A DNA stretch of 64,000 nucleotides, taken from positions 117,987 to 181,986 of the forward strand of contig JAEWGT010000003.1 in assembly GCA_023388175.1 (NCBI GenBank). Reading direction: 5' to 3'. Numbering within the stretch: the stretch's first letter is position 1; each line of letters opens with the position of its first letter. Position numbers and translations under genes: made by a program. Origin of the DNA: Pseudomonadota bacterium. GTDB taxonomy: Bacteria > Pseudomonadota > Alphaproteobacteria > Rhizobiales > Devosiaceae. Below, piece by piece: positions 25,151-33,365 of this stretch. Below the pieces are notes generated by a model. That model was not told the origin of the DNA, did not search any database, and saw only the letters and a list, made by a program, of their open reading frames with translations.

Positions 25151-26374
25151 ATGCGCTCTTCAGTTCACAGGGCCGATCAAGCGGCTCCAGCGCAACTGCT
25201 CAAAATTCTTGTGGTCGACGATGATGCGGCGGTCAGTCGCCAGGTCTGCCGTGCGATCGAGCGGCTGGGCGGCGAAAGCCGCACAAGCCAAGGCGCCGAC
25301 GAGGTTCTTGCCATCGTCAATGACTGGCATCCTTCGCATCTGATCCTGGATCTGGTGATGCCCAGCGAAAACGGGATCTCGGTTCTGCAGAGACTGGCGG
25401 CCGCCGGGATCAGGGTACCCATCATCCTCTCGAGCGGTGCCGACCGGCGCATCATGGAAGCGGCAGCACGGTCTGCGCGCCTGCATGGCCTCGATGTGAC
25501 TGGCTTGTTGCCCAAGCCATTCACGCGGAGCAGGCTTGCCGCGATCCTGGGGCAAGGCGAGCCGTCCGGAGAAGCCGGGGCCGCGCCAGCCAGCATTGAA
25601 CCGGCGGGTTTCGAGGTCACGCCCGACGCGCTGGACACGGCAATCAAGCGCGGCGATATCCGGCCATGGCTGCAGCCGCAGGTCTGCTGTTCGACTGGCG
25701 CCGTGGTCGGGTTTGAAGCCCTGGCCCGCTGGCATCATCCCCACCATGGCATCATCATGCCTGCGGCCTTTATCGACATGGCCGAAGCCGAGGGAATGAT
25801 CGGCCGGATGACGCTGGCGGTGGCCAACCAGGCCCTGCACTGGATCGGCAATACGGCTGGGCATCCGCAGGCCAGCATTGCCTTCAACGTGCCGCCCAGC
25901 CTGCTTGAAGAAAAGGACTTCACCGACAAGCTGCTGCGGTCCTGCAACCGATACGGGGTAGCGCCGGGCCGCATGGTGCTGGAGCTGACCGAAAGCACGC
26001 GCCTCGGACACGACCTGGCCATGCTTGAGCGATTGACGCTGCTGCGCCTCGACGGTGTCCGGCTGTCATTGGATGATTTTGGAATAGGCTACTCGTCGCT
26101 TCTGCAACTTGCCCAACTGCCATTCTCTGAAATCAAGATCGACCGGTCCTTTGTTTCGGCGGCTGGCCGTTCAGAGGAATCCAGAGCCATCATTGTTGCC
26201 ATCATCTCGCTTGCCCGGGAACTCGGCATGACCAGCGTGGCAGAGGGTGTGGAGGACAAGGATACAGCGGCTTTTCTTCGGTCCGCCGGCTGTAATCGCA
26301 TTCAGGGCTATTACTTCTCGAAGCCGGTCAGCCTGCAGGACGCAAAAAATGTTCGCAGTCAATATGATATGTAA
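25151..26374 (+). CDS. Response regulator with c-di-GMP phosphodiesterase (REC-EAL)
   Basis: This is a 407-residue cytoplasmic protein. The receiver domain (about 17-135) has DDD (23-25), phosphoacceptor Asp67 and Lys122. The EAL domain (about 160-400) has EAL (Glu189), FNV, ELTES, DDFGIGYSS, KIDRS and AEGVE, all expected catalytic or metal-binding positions, so it should hydrolyse c-di-GMP. The architecture equals RocR/SadR of Pseudomonas. It is separated from the cyclase gene by only 7 bases, so synthesis and breakdown are probably co-expressed, with phosphorylation likely by the hybrid kinase two genes downstream. Confidence 0.94.
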   Translation: MRSSVHRADQAAPAQLLKILVVDDDAAVSRQVCRAIERLGGESRTSQGADEVLAIVNDWHPSHLILDLVMPSENGISVLQRLAAAGIRVPIILSSGADRRIMEAAARSARLHGLDVTGLLPKPFTRSRLAAILGQGEPSGEAGAAPASIEPAGFEVTPDALDTAIKRGDIRPWLQPQVCCSTGAVVGFEALARWHHPHHGIIMPAAFIDMAEAEGMIGRMTLAVANQALHWIGNTAGHPQASIAFNVPPSLLEEKDFTDKLLRSCNRYGVAPGRMVLELTESTRLGHDLAMLERLTLLRLDGVRLSLDDFGIGYSSLLQLAQLPFSEIKIDRSFVSAAGRSEESRAIIVAIISLARELGMTSVAEGVEDKDTAAFLRSAGCNRIQGYYFSKPVSLQDAKNVRSQYDM

Positions 26375-26447
26375 AACAAGTGTTGGCAAAAGGACCAATC
26401 AAAGTTACGTCTGATGCACCACTCCCGCGCCATTCCAGTGACTACGA

Positions 26448-27776
26448 ATGCAGCAGACAGCGTTTACATGCTTTGTCCTGGACGACGACGTCGCCGTAAA
26501 CGAAGTCATATGCGGGATTCTGGCGCGCAGCGGCATCGCATTCCGCAGCTTCCTGCGTTTGGAAGGGATGCTGGAGGCCATGGCCGAAGGTCCTTGCGAC
26601 CTGCTGTTTCTCGATGTCCGGCTTGAAGATGCCGACGCGGTCGAAGCGATACGTCGGCTCCATGCGATTGGCTATGGCGGCGATATCCAGGTGGTAAGCG
26701 GCCTCAGCGGTCCGCAACTGAACGAGATCTACCGCATGCTGGAGCGCTATGGCTACGGCAAGCTCTATCCGATTGCCAAGCCTTTCCGTTCGGCCGCGAT
26801 CAAGGCTGCCCTTTCGGAGGTGATGACACTGGCGCCCGGACCATCTTCCACCGAAGCGGCCGCAGCGTCGGCCCTCATCGGCGGCTGGATGTCGGATAGC
26901 AAAGAGAATATCGGCGTGATGGTCATGCAGCCGCAACTGGACCATCAGGAACAGCAGACGGATCTGTTTGCATCGGCGACCGATTTCGAGAATACGCTCA
27001 AGGCAGTGCTGCACGAAATACGCAGTGCAGATCCGGTGCGGCCCGCCCAGGTGTGGCTGCATATGACGGCGGGTATTGCCCTGAACCTGCCCCTTTTCTC
27101 CATTGCGGCAGAGGGATCAGACAGCCCGCCATCGCAATTGTCGATCATTGTCCCGTCGGGCCAGTTGACCTCTGCGCCTGACCAGTTCGAGGACCTGCGG
27201 ACGCGGTTGGCCGTTTATGGCATTCGGGCCGGCATCTACACGCAGAACCTGCATGAAATCTCCATCAACTCGCTTGCGCGCCTGCGCGGCGGTCGGCTTG
27301 TGCTCGGCGCAACCGGCGTGAGCCAAATTCTTGGGAGCGCAAGCGGCCGGACCCTGGGCGAAAATATAATCGGCGCCTGCCGCGACAAGTCGATTTCCGT
27401 TGCCGCTATGCGGCCCGCAACCGGGGATGAACAGAGCGAGCTGATTTCGCTGGGCATCGAATGGCTGATCACACCGATTTCCGGGATGACTCCCCTGGGG
27501 CAACTGCTGGAGCAGGAAAGGCCGCATTTCGGCATCGCCGACCGAAATAAAAGCGAGCCGCATCCGCCGCTGCAGGATTTTCCTGGTCGCAGCCTGCTTA
27601 GCCTACGCGAAATCGAGATCGTTGCCCTGACGGCGTCTGGGCTTTCCGCAAAAGAAGCCGGCCGCAACCTGGGTCTGAGCCACCGCACGGTCGAGGTGCA
27701 CAGATCCAATATTTTCGGCAAGCTCGGCGTGAAGAATGTTACGCAACTTCTCAGGCTGGTGTCGGGCCTGAAATAA
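26448..27776 (+). CDS. REC - degenerate EAL - LuxR HTH transcriptional regulator
   Basis: This is a 442-residue protein. The receiver (1-125) is intact, with DDD at 12-14, Asp56 and Lys111. The C-terminal LuxR/GerE helix-turn-helix (about 380-440) contains LSLREIEIVALTASGLSAKEAGRNL-type sequence and SHRTVEVHRSNI. The middle (about 152-357) follows the EAL fold order: QPQLD, then WLHMTAGIAL for the NLS strand, LSIIVPS for ELTE, YTQNLHEISINSLARL for DDFGxGYSSL and LVLGATGV for KIDRSFV. It lacks the EAL motif and every catalytic residue. The layout equals VieA of Vibrio cholerae, but with a dead EAL that could sense c-di-GMP or act as a scaffold. Confidence 0.85.
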   Translation: MQQTAFTCFVLDDDVAVNEVICGILARSGIAFRSFLRLEGMLEAMAEGPCDLLFLDVRLEDADAVEAIRRLHAIGYGGDIQVVSGLSGPQLNEIYRMLERYGYGKLYPIAKPFRSAAIKAALSEVMTLAPGPSSTEAAAASALIGGWMSDSKENIGVMVMQPQLDHQEQQTDLFASATDFENTLKAVLHEIRSADPVRPAQVWLHMTAGIALNLPLFSIAAEGSDSPPSQLSIIVPSGQLTSAPDQFEDLRTRLAVYGIRAGIYTQNLHEISINSLARLRGGRLVLGATGVSQILGSASGRTLGENIIGACRDKSISVAAMRPATGDEQSELISLGIEWLITPISGMTPLGQLLEQERPHFGIADRNKSEPHPPLQDFPGRSLLSLREIEIVALTASGLSAKEAGRNLGLSHRTVEVHRSNIFGKLGVKNVTQLLRLVSGLK

Positions 27777-27876
27777 GTCTTGGTAAGTGTAAACACCTAG
27801 TCAGCCGCGGGTGCTGTGCGGCATCATTCTTTCGTGCGATTAACTGCCGTCCTTGTCGATCGGGCGGCACAAACCT

Positions 27877-30327
27877 ATGGATTTCCGCACAATATCCAAG
27901 TGGAAGACGCTTGCTGCAGCATTTTGTGCCTCTGTAGTCTTCCTCGCAATGGCATCACTATTCGCATCGCATGAGAGGGTCATCTATCATGACTATGCGC
28001 TGGAGCGACTGCAGCGGCAGGCCTCAGTTATTGCGACGGCTTCTGCAACCCTGATGCAGGAAGTTGACCAGACACTGATCTTTGCGGCGCAGGCCGTAGA
28101 TAATTATTTGGGCACACCACAATTCAAGGCGCAGCTGCACACGGCCCTGCAAACAGCGCGATCTACAACCCAGTTGCCCTCGTCCATTTTTGCGCTCGAC
28201 CCGACCGGGCGCCTCCTTGTTACAAGTACTGCCGCCGATCCCGATCCGTTTTCGCTAGCCGATGTCGATTTCGCCGAAGCCCATATGGGCGAAAACACAG
28301 CAGACGGGGTATTTGTCGGTGCTGCGCGGTTGGGCCGGCTAGGCGCATTGGCGGGACGTTGGATACTGGGGATCAGCAGGGCAGTACGAGACGACGAGGG
28401 ACAACTGGTGGCCATCATCGTCGCAGCGATCCCAATCGAGCGCCTTTCGCCGCTTTTGGCCTTTTCGCATTCTGGGCCGCAGGGCGTCGCAGCCTGGATT
28501 TCGCTGGATGGTCGCGTGCTGCTGCGGGACCCGTTTGACGCGGATGCGATACTGCAGCTCCCTGACGCGCAGCGGGCTTACAACAAGCAGATGCTCGCAT
28601 CTGAGGCAGCCGGGACAACGGAGATCGTCTCCTACGTGGATGGCGCAAGTCGAACCGTCGCCTGGCAACGGGCCGACCTTTTCCCCATCGCGGCCACCGT
28701 TGCCGTCAGCTCGGCCGAACTCACGGACGAGTGGAACCGGACGCTGGCAACCTGGATCGTGGTATCCGCCCTGTTCTGCGCATTCTTGCTCATCGGTGGA
28801 TACATCATCGACCTGATGCGCCATTTCGCCGCCGAGGAAAAGCGGCTCGTCATAGATAAGTTCGAGCACCTGCTGAGCGGCATAAAAGATGTATTCGTCG
28901 CGGTCGATCGCGATATGAACGTCACCGAATTTAACGCCAGTGCCGCAGAATTCCTGGGTACGGGCGACATCAGGGGAAATTCCCTCTGCACCTTGTTCCC
29001 TGAGATCGAGGAGGAGCGGAACAGGGATGTGTTCTTCTCGGCGCTGCATGGCCGCCGGCGGGCGCAAATCCGCATTGAGCAGCCGGAAAAGGGCGAGACG
29101 TTCATGCTCCATGTCTATCCGTTCCTCGATGGCGTAGCCATACTGGCAGAGCGCCTTACGGAGCGGCTTTCCATCGAGGCCCGGCTGCACCAGTCACAGA
29201 AGATGGAGGCCCTGGGTCAGCTCACCGGCGGCATCGCTCACGACTTCAACAATCTGCTGACGGTTATCGTCGGCAATGCCGAAGCCTTGCTGGACGGTGA
29301 ACTGGATGCGGAAGGCAAGCGCAATGCGCAGGGTATCGTGCATGGTGCCGAGCAGGCTGCGGAACTGACCCAGCAATTGCTGGCCTTTGCCCGCCAGCAA
29401 CCGCTGACGCCGCGCAGCCTTGAGTTGAACAGGCACATCACCTCCATGGATGCCATGCTGCGGCGTATCCTGCCGCAGAGCATCGCCTTCGAACGCCACC
29501 TCAATGCTGCCTGGCCGGTCTGGGTCGATCCCAGCCAGCTCGAATCTGCCCTCCTGAACATTGTCATCAACGCCCGCGATGCCATGCCGGAAGGCGGGAA
29601 AATCCTCATCGAAACGTCGGATATCGATATCGATGTGCGCGATGAGATTCACGGATCGGACCTCAAGAGCGGGCATTACGTGCTCGTATCGATCACCGAT
29701 ACCGGCATCGGCATGCCGGCCGATGTTGCGGCCCGGGCATTCGACCCCTTCTTCTCCACCAAGCCCGAGGGCAGCGGCACCGGCCTGGGTCTGTCCATGG
29801 TCTATGGCTTTGCGCGCCAGAGCGGCGGGCAGGTGAGCCTTTACAGCGAACCCGGACACGGAACGACGGTACGCCTTTATCTTCCGCGGTCCCTGCAGGG
29901 CTTTTCCGGTGTCCATGTCGTCAAGGACACAAGCCAGAAGGAGCCGCTGGTTGGCGGTTCAGAGACCGTGCTCATCGTTGAGGATAATCCTCTCGTCCGC
30001 ACCTTTGCCTCAAACACACTCAAACAGCTTGGCTATACGGTGGTGGAAGCGGAGGATGCTGCCAAAGCGATTGCACTGTTTGACAATGGCGCTCACTTCG
30101 ACTTGGTGTTGAGCGACGTCGTCCTGTCCGGCGATATGAGCGGGCCGTCCTTGGTTGAGGAACTCCGCCGCCGCAATGCCAAGTTCGCGCTGCTGTTCAT
30201 GTCGGGATATCCCAAGGCATCCATAAAGAATGTGAACGCATTGGGCAGCACGGACTTGCTGGGAAAACCGTTCAAACGCGACGCCCTGGCCCGCGCCGTC
30301 CGCGCAGCCCTCCAGCGCGGTCCATGA
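27877..30327 (+). CDS. Hybrid sensor histidine kinase (dCACHE-like, PAS, HisKA, HATPase, REC)
   Basis: This is an 816-residue membrane kinase. Transmembrane segments near 12-32 and 290-310 enclose a periplasmic double-CACHE-like sensor. A PAS domain (about 325-430) precedes the HisKA domain with phospho-His in GGIAHDFNNLL. The ATPase domain has NARDAM, DTGIGM and GTGLGLSMVYG. The C-terminal receiver has VEDN and the acceptor Asp in LSDVV. It is the last gene of the island and is the obvious partner for the two response regulators, as RocS1/SadS and VieS are for theirs. That pairing is inference from gene order. Confidence 0.93.
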   Translation: MDFRTISKWKTLAAAFCASVVFLAMASLFASHERVIYHDYALERLQRQASVIATASATLMQEVDQTLIFAAQAVDNYLGTPQFKAQLHTALQTARSTTQLPSSIFALDPTGRLLVTSTAADPDPFSLADVDFAEAHMGENTADGVFVGAARLGRLGALAGRWILGISRAVRDDEGQLVAIIVAAIPIERLSPLLAFSHSGPQGVAAWISLDGRVLLRDPFDADAILQLPDAQRAYNKQMLASEAAGTTEIVSYVDGASRTVAWQRADLFPIAATVAVSSAELTDEWNRTLATWIVVSALFCAFLLIGGYIIDLMRHFAAEEKRLVIDKFEHLLSGIKDVFVAVDRDMNVTEFNASAAEFLGTGDIRGNSLCTLFPEIEEERNRDVFFSALHGRRRAQIRIEQPEKGETFMLHVYPFLDGVAILAERLTERLSIEARLHQSQKMEALGQLTGGIAHDFNNLLTVIVGNAEALLDGELDAEGKRNAQGIVHGAEQAAELTQQLLAFARQQPLTPRSLELNRHITSMDAMLRRILPQSIAFERHLNAAWPVWVDPSQLESALLNIVINARDAMPEGGKILIETSDIDIDVRDEIHGSDLKSGHYVLVSITDTGIGMPADVAARAFDPFFSTKPEGSGTGLGLSMVYGFARQSGGQVSLYSEPGHGTTVRLYLPRSLQGFSGVHVVKDTSQKEPLVGGSETVLIVEDNPLVRTFASNTLKQLGYTVVEAEDAAKAIALFDNGAHFDLVLSDVVLSGDMSGPSLVEELRRRNAKFALLFMSGYPKASIKNVNALGSTDLLGKPFKRDALARAVRAALQRGP

Positions 30328-30637
30328 ACTGAAACGCCAAGAGACGGGCAAAACGCTTGGGTGTGTCAGGGACTACTCTCTGGCACCAACCTTCACGCGC
30401 AGACAAAGAACCCCGCTCCATTTGAGCCCCAATGGCGATATGTATGAATGCGCCCCAATGGCTCGCGTCGTCGTGCGGTGGTTCAATCCCGCCCCATGGC
30501 GGTGAGGAGCAGGTGAGGGCGCATCGCTGAAAGCTGATGCTGCAGGAAGGCGCGGGGCTGCCTGTCTCACCGCAAGAGTTGCTGCGCGGGCCCGGGTGGT
30601 TCATGCTTGGCCCGCAACCGGACCACAGGTGTCACGC
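30328..30637. other. Intergenic region with a short direct repeat
   Basis: These 310 bases lack a gene I can support. They contain the direct repeat GCCCCAATGGC at 30426-30436 and 30452-30462, and a hairpin CCGCC-CCAT-GGCGG near 30490. A tRNA T-arm-like string, GGTTCAATCCCGCC, is also present, but no acceptor or anticodon arms fit around it. An open minus-strand frame of about 110 codons crosses it without a recognisable product. Confidence 0.4.
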
Positions 30638-31339
30638 ATGGATTTCATGAAGCTCCTCAAGTCGATCGAGGAACTGCTTTACGAGCTCATCACCTGGTTC
30701 GTGTTCTATCCGCTGACCTTCTGGCGCATCGTCAGGCATCCGATCACCATGCTGGCTTACGCCCAGAAGGAGTTGACCGAGAAAGACCACGAGCAGTTTG
30801 ATGACGCGGTTAGCCCGCCCATTCTCCTGCTGTTGACGCTGGTCCTGCTGCATGTGCTGGAAGGCGCTCTGGCCGGCGGCGCGCCATCGGTCTTCCCCAC
30901 GCTATTGCAGGATGACCGGAACCTCCTGGTGTTCCGGGCCCTGGCCTTCAGCCTGTTCCCGCTGCTGTTTGCCACGATACGGTTGCGCAATAGCGGCGCC
31001 CGCATGACCCGCACCACCCTGAAACCGGCCTTTTACAGCCAGAGCTACGCCACCGTCCCCTTCGTCATGGCAATTAGCCTGGGCATGCAATTGTCCTCTC
31101 ACGCCCACGCATTGCCGGGCGAAGGCATCTGGGGCCTCATGGTCATGCTGGCCGGCGCGATATGGTATATCGGGGTCGAAACGGAGTGGCTCACGAGGAG
31201 CACTCAGATAGCACGGCCCCGCGCGCTGTTGATCTCGCTGGGCATATTCTTCGCGGCCATCTTCATTCTGCTCCTCGTCGCCACCCTGGTCGCCGTGGTC
31301 GGCTACCAGATGGATCAGCAGGCGCTGGCAACGCCCTAG
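30638..31339 (+). CDS. Polytopic membrane protein of unknown function
   Basis: This is a 233-residue protein with an amphipathic N-terminus and about five transmembrane helices. ATG at 30638 is preceded by AGGTG. General character and LYELITWFVFYPLTFWRIVRHP suggest a Yip1/DUF-type permease-like membrane protein, but I cannot name the family. The stop overlaps the stop of the convergent CPBP gene by four bases, leaving no room for a terminator between them. Confidence 0.65.
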   Translation: MDFMKLLKSIEELLYELITWFVFYPLTFWRIVRHPITMLAYAQKELTEKDHEQFDDAVSPPILLLLTLVLLHVLEGALAGGAPSVFPTLLQDDRNLLVFRALAFSLFPLLFATIRLRNSGARMTRTTLKPAFYSQSYATVPFVMAISLGMQLSSHAHALPGEGIWGLMVMLAGAIWYIGVETEWLTRSTQIARPRALLISLGIFFAAIFILLLVATLVAVVGYQMDQQALATP

Positions 31340-32070
31340 CCCCCGATCCCGATCGGGCCGTGTCCAAGCAGGAAGCTCATGAAGAACAGCGACCAGTCGT
31401 TGATGATATGGGCCAGCGATGACACCCAGAGGTTGCGCGTCAGCAGGTAGCACAGGGTCAGCACAATCCGCGCCGTGCCGATGGTGAACAGGCATTGCAG
31501 GATGTTCCAGTCATAGGTCGGCAGGTGCAATGCTGCGAACCACACGGTGGAAACGGCGACGGCCACGATGATTGCGGTGCGCCGGGCTATGCCGAAGCGG
31601 CTCACGCACAGCCACAACACCGCCAGCAGCGGCAGGATTGTCACGACTTCCTCGCCCACCAGCTGGATCAGCGTCGGCGCCAGGAAGAACAGCGTCTCCA
31701 GAAAGCTCATATTGGCGACGCTGGTGGCCACATTGTTGGAGGCGAGCGGGATGAAGCGCGAAAGGATGTAACCGGCGACGAAAGAGCAGATAATGGTCAA
31801 AAGGCCAAAGCCGATGGCGATGGCGATTTCTTTGACGCCGAAGGACCGGAACATGGCCGGCCGACGCCATCCGGTGACAGCCATCAGGGCCATCAGCGGA
31901 ATGATGGTGAACAGGGTGGCCGAGACGAAGTTGAGCGGAAAATTCGGGAATGGCCAGAGCGTCAGGACCAGGAACGCCAATGCGCAACTGGCCAGGACAA
32001 GCGCCCAGCCGCCCGGGCTGATCGCAACCGGCGTGCCGTCATAATATGGATAATCTGGTCTGCTGCTCAC
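31336..32070 (-). CDS. CPBP-family intramembrane protease-like protein
   Basis: This is a 244-residue protein with about seven transmembrane helices. The CPBP (Abi/CAAX-protease-like) motifs can be seen: GEEVVTILPLL for EExxxR, FAALHL for FxxxH and HIINDW for the final H motif. The Arg of EExxxR is not evident. Members cleave prenylated or other membrane proteins or act in immunity to bacteriocins. It begins with GTG after a G-rich ribosome site. No bacteriocin gene is nearby, so the role is unknown. Confidence 0.8.
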   Translation of the reverse strand: MSSRPDYPYYDGTPVAISPGGWALVLASCALAFLVLTLWPFPNFPLNFVSATLFTIIPLMALMAVTGWRRPAMFRSFGVKEIAIAIGFGLLTIICSFVAGYILSRFIPLASNNVATSVANMSFLETLFFLAPTLIQLVGEEVVTILPLLAVLWLCVSRFGIARRTAIIVAVAVSTVWFAALHLPTYDWNILQCLFTIGTARIVLTLCYLLTRNLWVSSLAHIINDWSLFFMSFLLGHGPIGIGG

Positions 32071-32121
32071 TCTTGCCCCCCGAGAGTTGCGGCCCCGCCC
32101 GGCGCGAGGCCGACTGCACAG

Positions 32122-33135
32122 TTAAGTCACATATTGAAAGCTGCCGTCCAGCCCGAAGTAGCAGTTGAAGAACTGGGTATTGCCGTCAGCCTGATCGAAC
32201 CAGCCCTGGACGACATAATTGTTGGGAAGGCTGAGGACGTTGTTGACCGTCATCTCGGTCGGGCGTACCCCAAAGCGCGCCGAGGCCTCTCCAGCGCAGA
32301 AGCGTGGCATGTCAGAGGTCGAGACTGCATCGGGCATAGGGTTGGCGGGCACCGGCCGGGGTTGCTGGGCCGGCTGCGGCAGGGGCCGCGGGGCCATGTT
32401 GGATGGCAGGGTAGTGGGCTGGCCAAAGGATTCGTGCAGATAACGTCCTGCGACCCAGCCGCGCTGGCCGCGCGGTGTTTCGACCTGGCACCACCGCGTG
32501 CTGCCGTTTGTGGTGCAGCCGAAATTGCGCAGCGTATCGCCATTGCGCACCGTGCCGATGACCGGATTGCTCGTCGATGGGCCGGAGCGCACATTGAGCG
32601 TATCGCTGCCCAGTCCCTGCACCTGCCAGTAATCGGGTCCGCTGCCCACGCTGACCGGTGCCACCGGGCCGGATGGAAGCGTGGTTGTCCGCGGCGCTTG
32701 AGCCGCAGAGCCGTCCACATAGATGGTCAGGTCGAAATCAGCGGCTTCATTGCGGCGGGCCGCGTTGCGCATCAGGTAAACGCTGATGATGTAATTGCCT
32801 GACGATGCCAGCCGCAGATTGGTGGAATTGCCCGAGATCGAGCCATTGAACACCGACTCCGAAGCGCCTGGGGCATTGATGTTGAAATAGTTGCTCGCAT
32901 TGTCGGTATCGAGCTGCACGGACATGGTCTGACCAGCCGATACCCCGATGCGATAATTGATCGTCTGATACCCCACGATCGTGTCCGAAAGCGTGGTGCC
33001 GCTGGCGCCGCGAGGAAAACGAACATCGACGGTCCTCGTATCCTGAGCCGCCGCCGGAAACAGCGAAAACATCAGCGTGATGACCATGGTGAGGGTGGCA
33101 GGAAGCAAGGCACGGCGGGATGCTATGGTGGTCAT
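32122..33135 (-). CDS. Secreted protein with PPC-like and bacterial SH3 domains
   Basis: This is a 337-residue exported protein. After the signal peptide (ending AAAQ), residues of about 45-145 form a PPC-like beta-sandwich (YRIGVSAGQTMSVQLDTDN..., SGNYIISVYLM). An SH3b domain (about 175-240) with LNVRSGPSTSNPVIG and a Cys pair in FGCTT/RWCQVE follows. Next is a Pro-rich linker, then a C-terminal Cys-containing module of about 65 residues. The SH3b part is clearly similar to that at 35442-36062. ATG at 33135 has GGAG upstream; ATG at 33162 is possible. SH3b domains often bind cell-wall peptides. Confidence 0.82.
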   Translation of the reverse strand: MTTIASRRALLPATLTMVITLMFSLFPAAAQDTRTVDVRFPRGASGTTLSDTIVGYQTINYRIGVSAGQTMSVQLDTDNASNYFNINAPGASESVFNGSISGNSTNLRLASSGNYIISVYLMRNAARRNEAADFDLTIYVDGSAAQAPRTTTLPSGPVAPVSVGSGPDYWQVQGLGSDTLNVRSGPSTSNPVIGTVRNGDTLRNFGCTTNGSTRWCQVETPRGQRGWVAGRYLHESFGQPTTLPSNMAPRPLPQPAQQPRPVPANPMPDAVSTSDMPRFCAGEASARFGVRPTEMTVNNVLSLPNNYVVQGWFDQADGNTQFFNCYFGLDGSFQYVT

Positions 33136-33365
33136 GACAGTCTCCGCGAACAAGTTCATCACCTACAGTTTGGCCCATAAGTGCCGATATTGTGGCAATA
33201 AAAATCACTTTTTACTTCGCCCCAATTTTAGTCAAAACTCGTCATTTCTGAATGGTCTTGGCGTCAACTGCGATTTTCGCGAGTAACGCGCAATAAGTGA
33301 TTTGCCTTTTCGCAAATAGCCAATTTTGATGAGCCTCATTGCGTCAGTCCTGAGGGAAATCAAGC
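33136..33365. promoter_or_regulatory. AT-rich divergent promoter region
   Basis: This 230-base gap between the divergent SH3 and M13-peptidase genes is clearly richer in A+T than its surroundings, especially 33180-33335, with several A and T runs. It very probably holds both promoters. I cannot name the boxes confidently. Confidence 0.5.

Noticed and set aside
30474..30530. Possible tRNA judged by GGTTCAATCCCGCC
   Set aside because: A T-arm can be drawn, but no acceptor stem, D-arm or anticodon arm fits upstream and no CCA follows.
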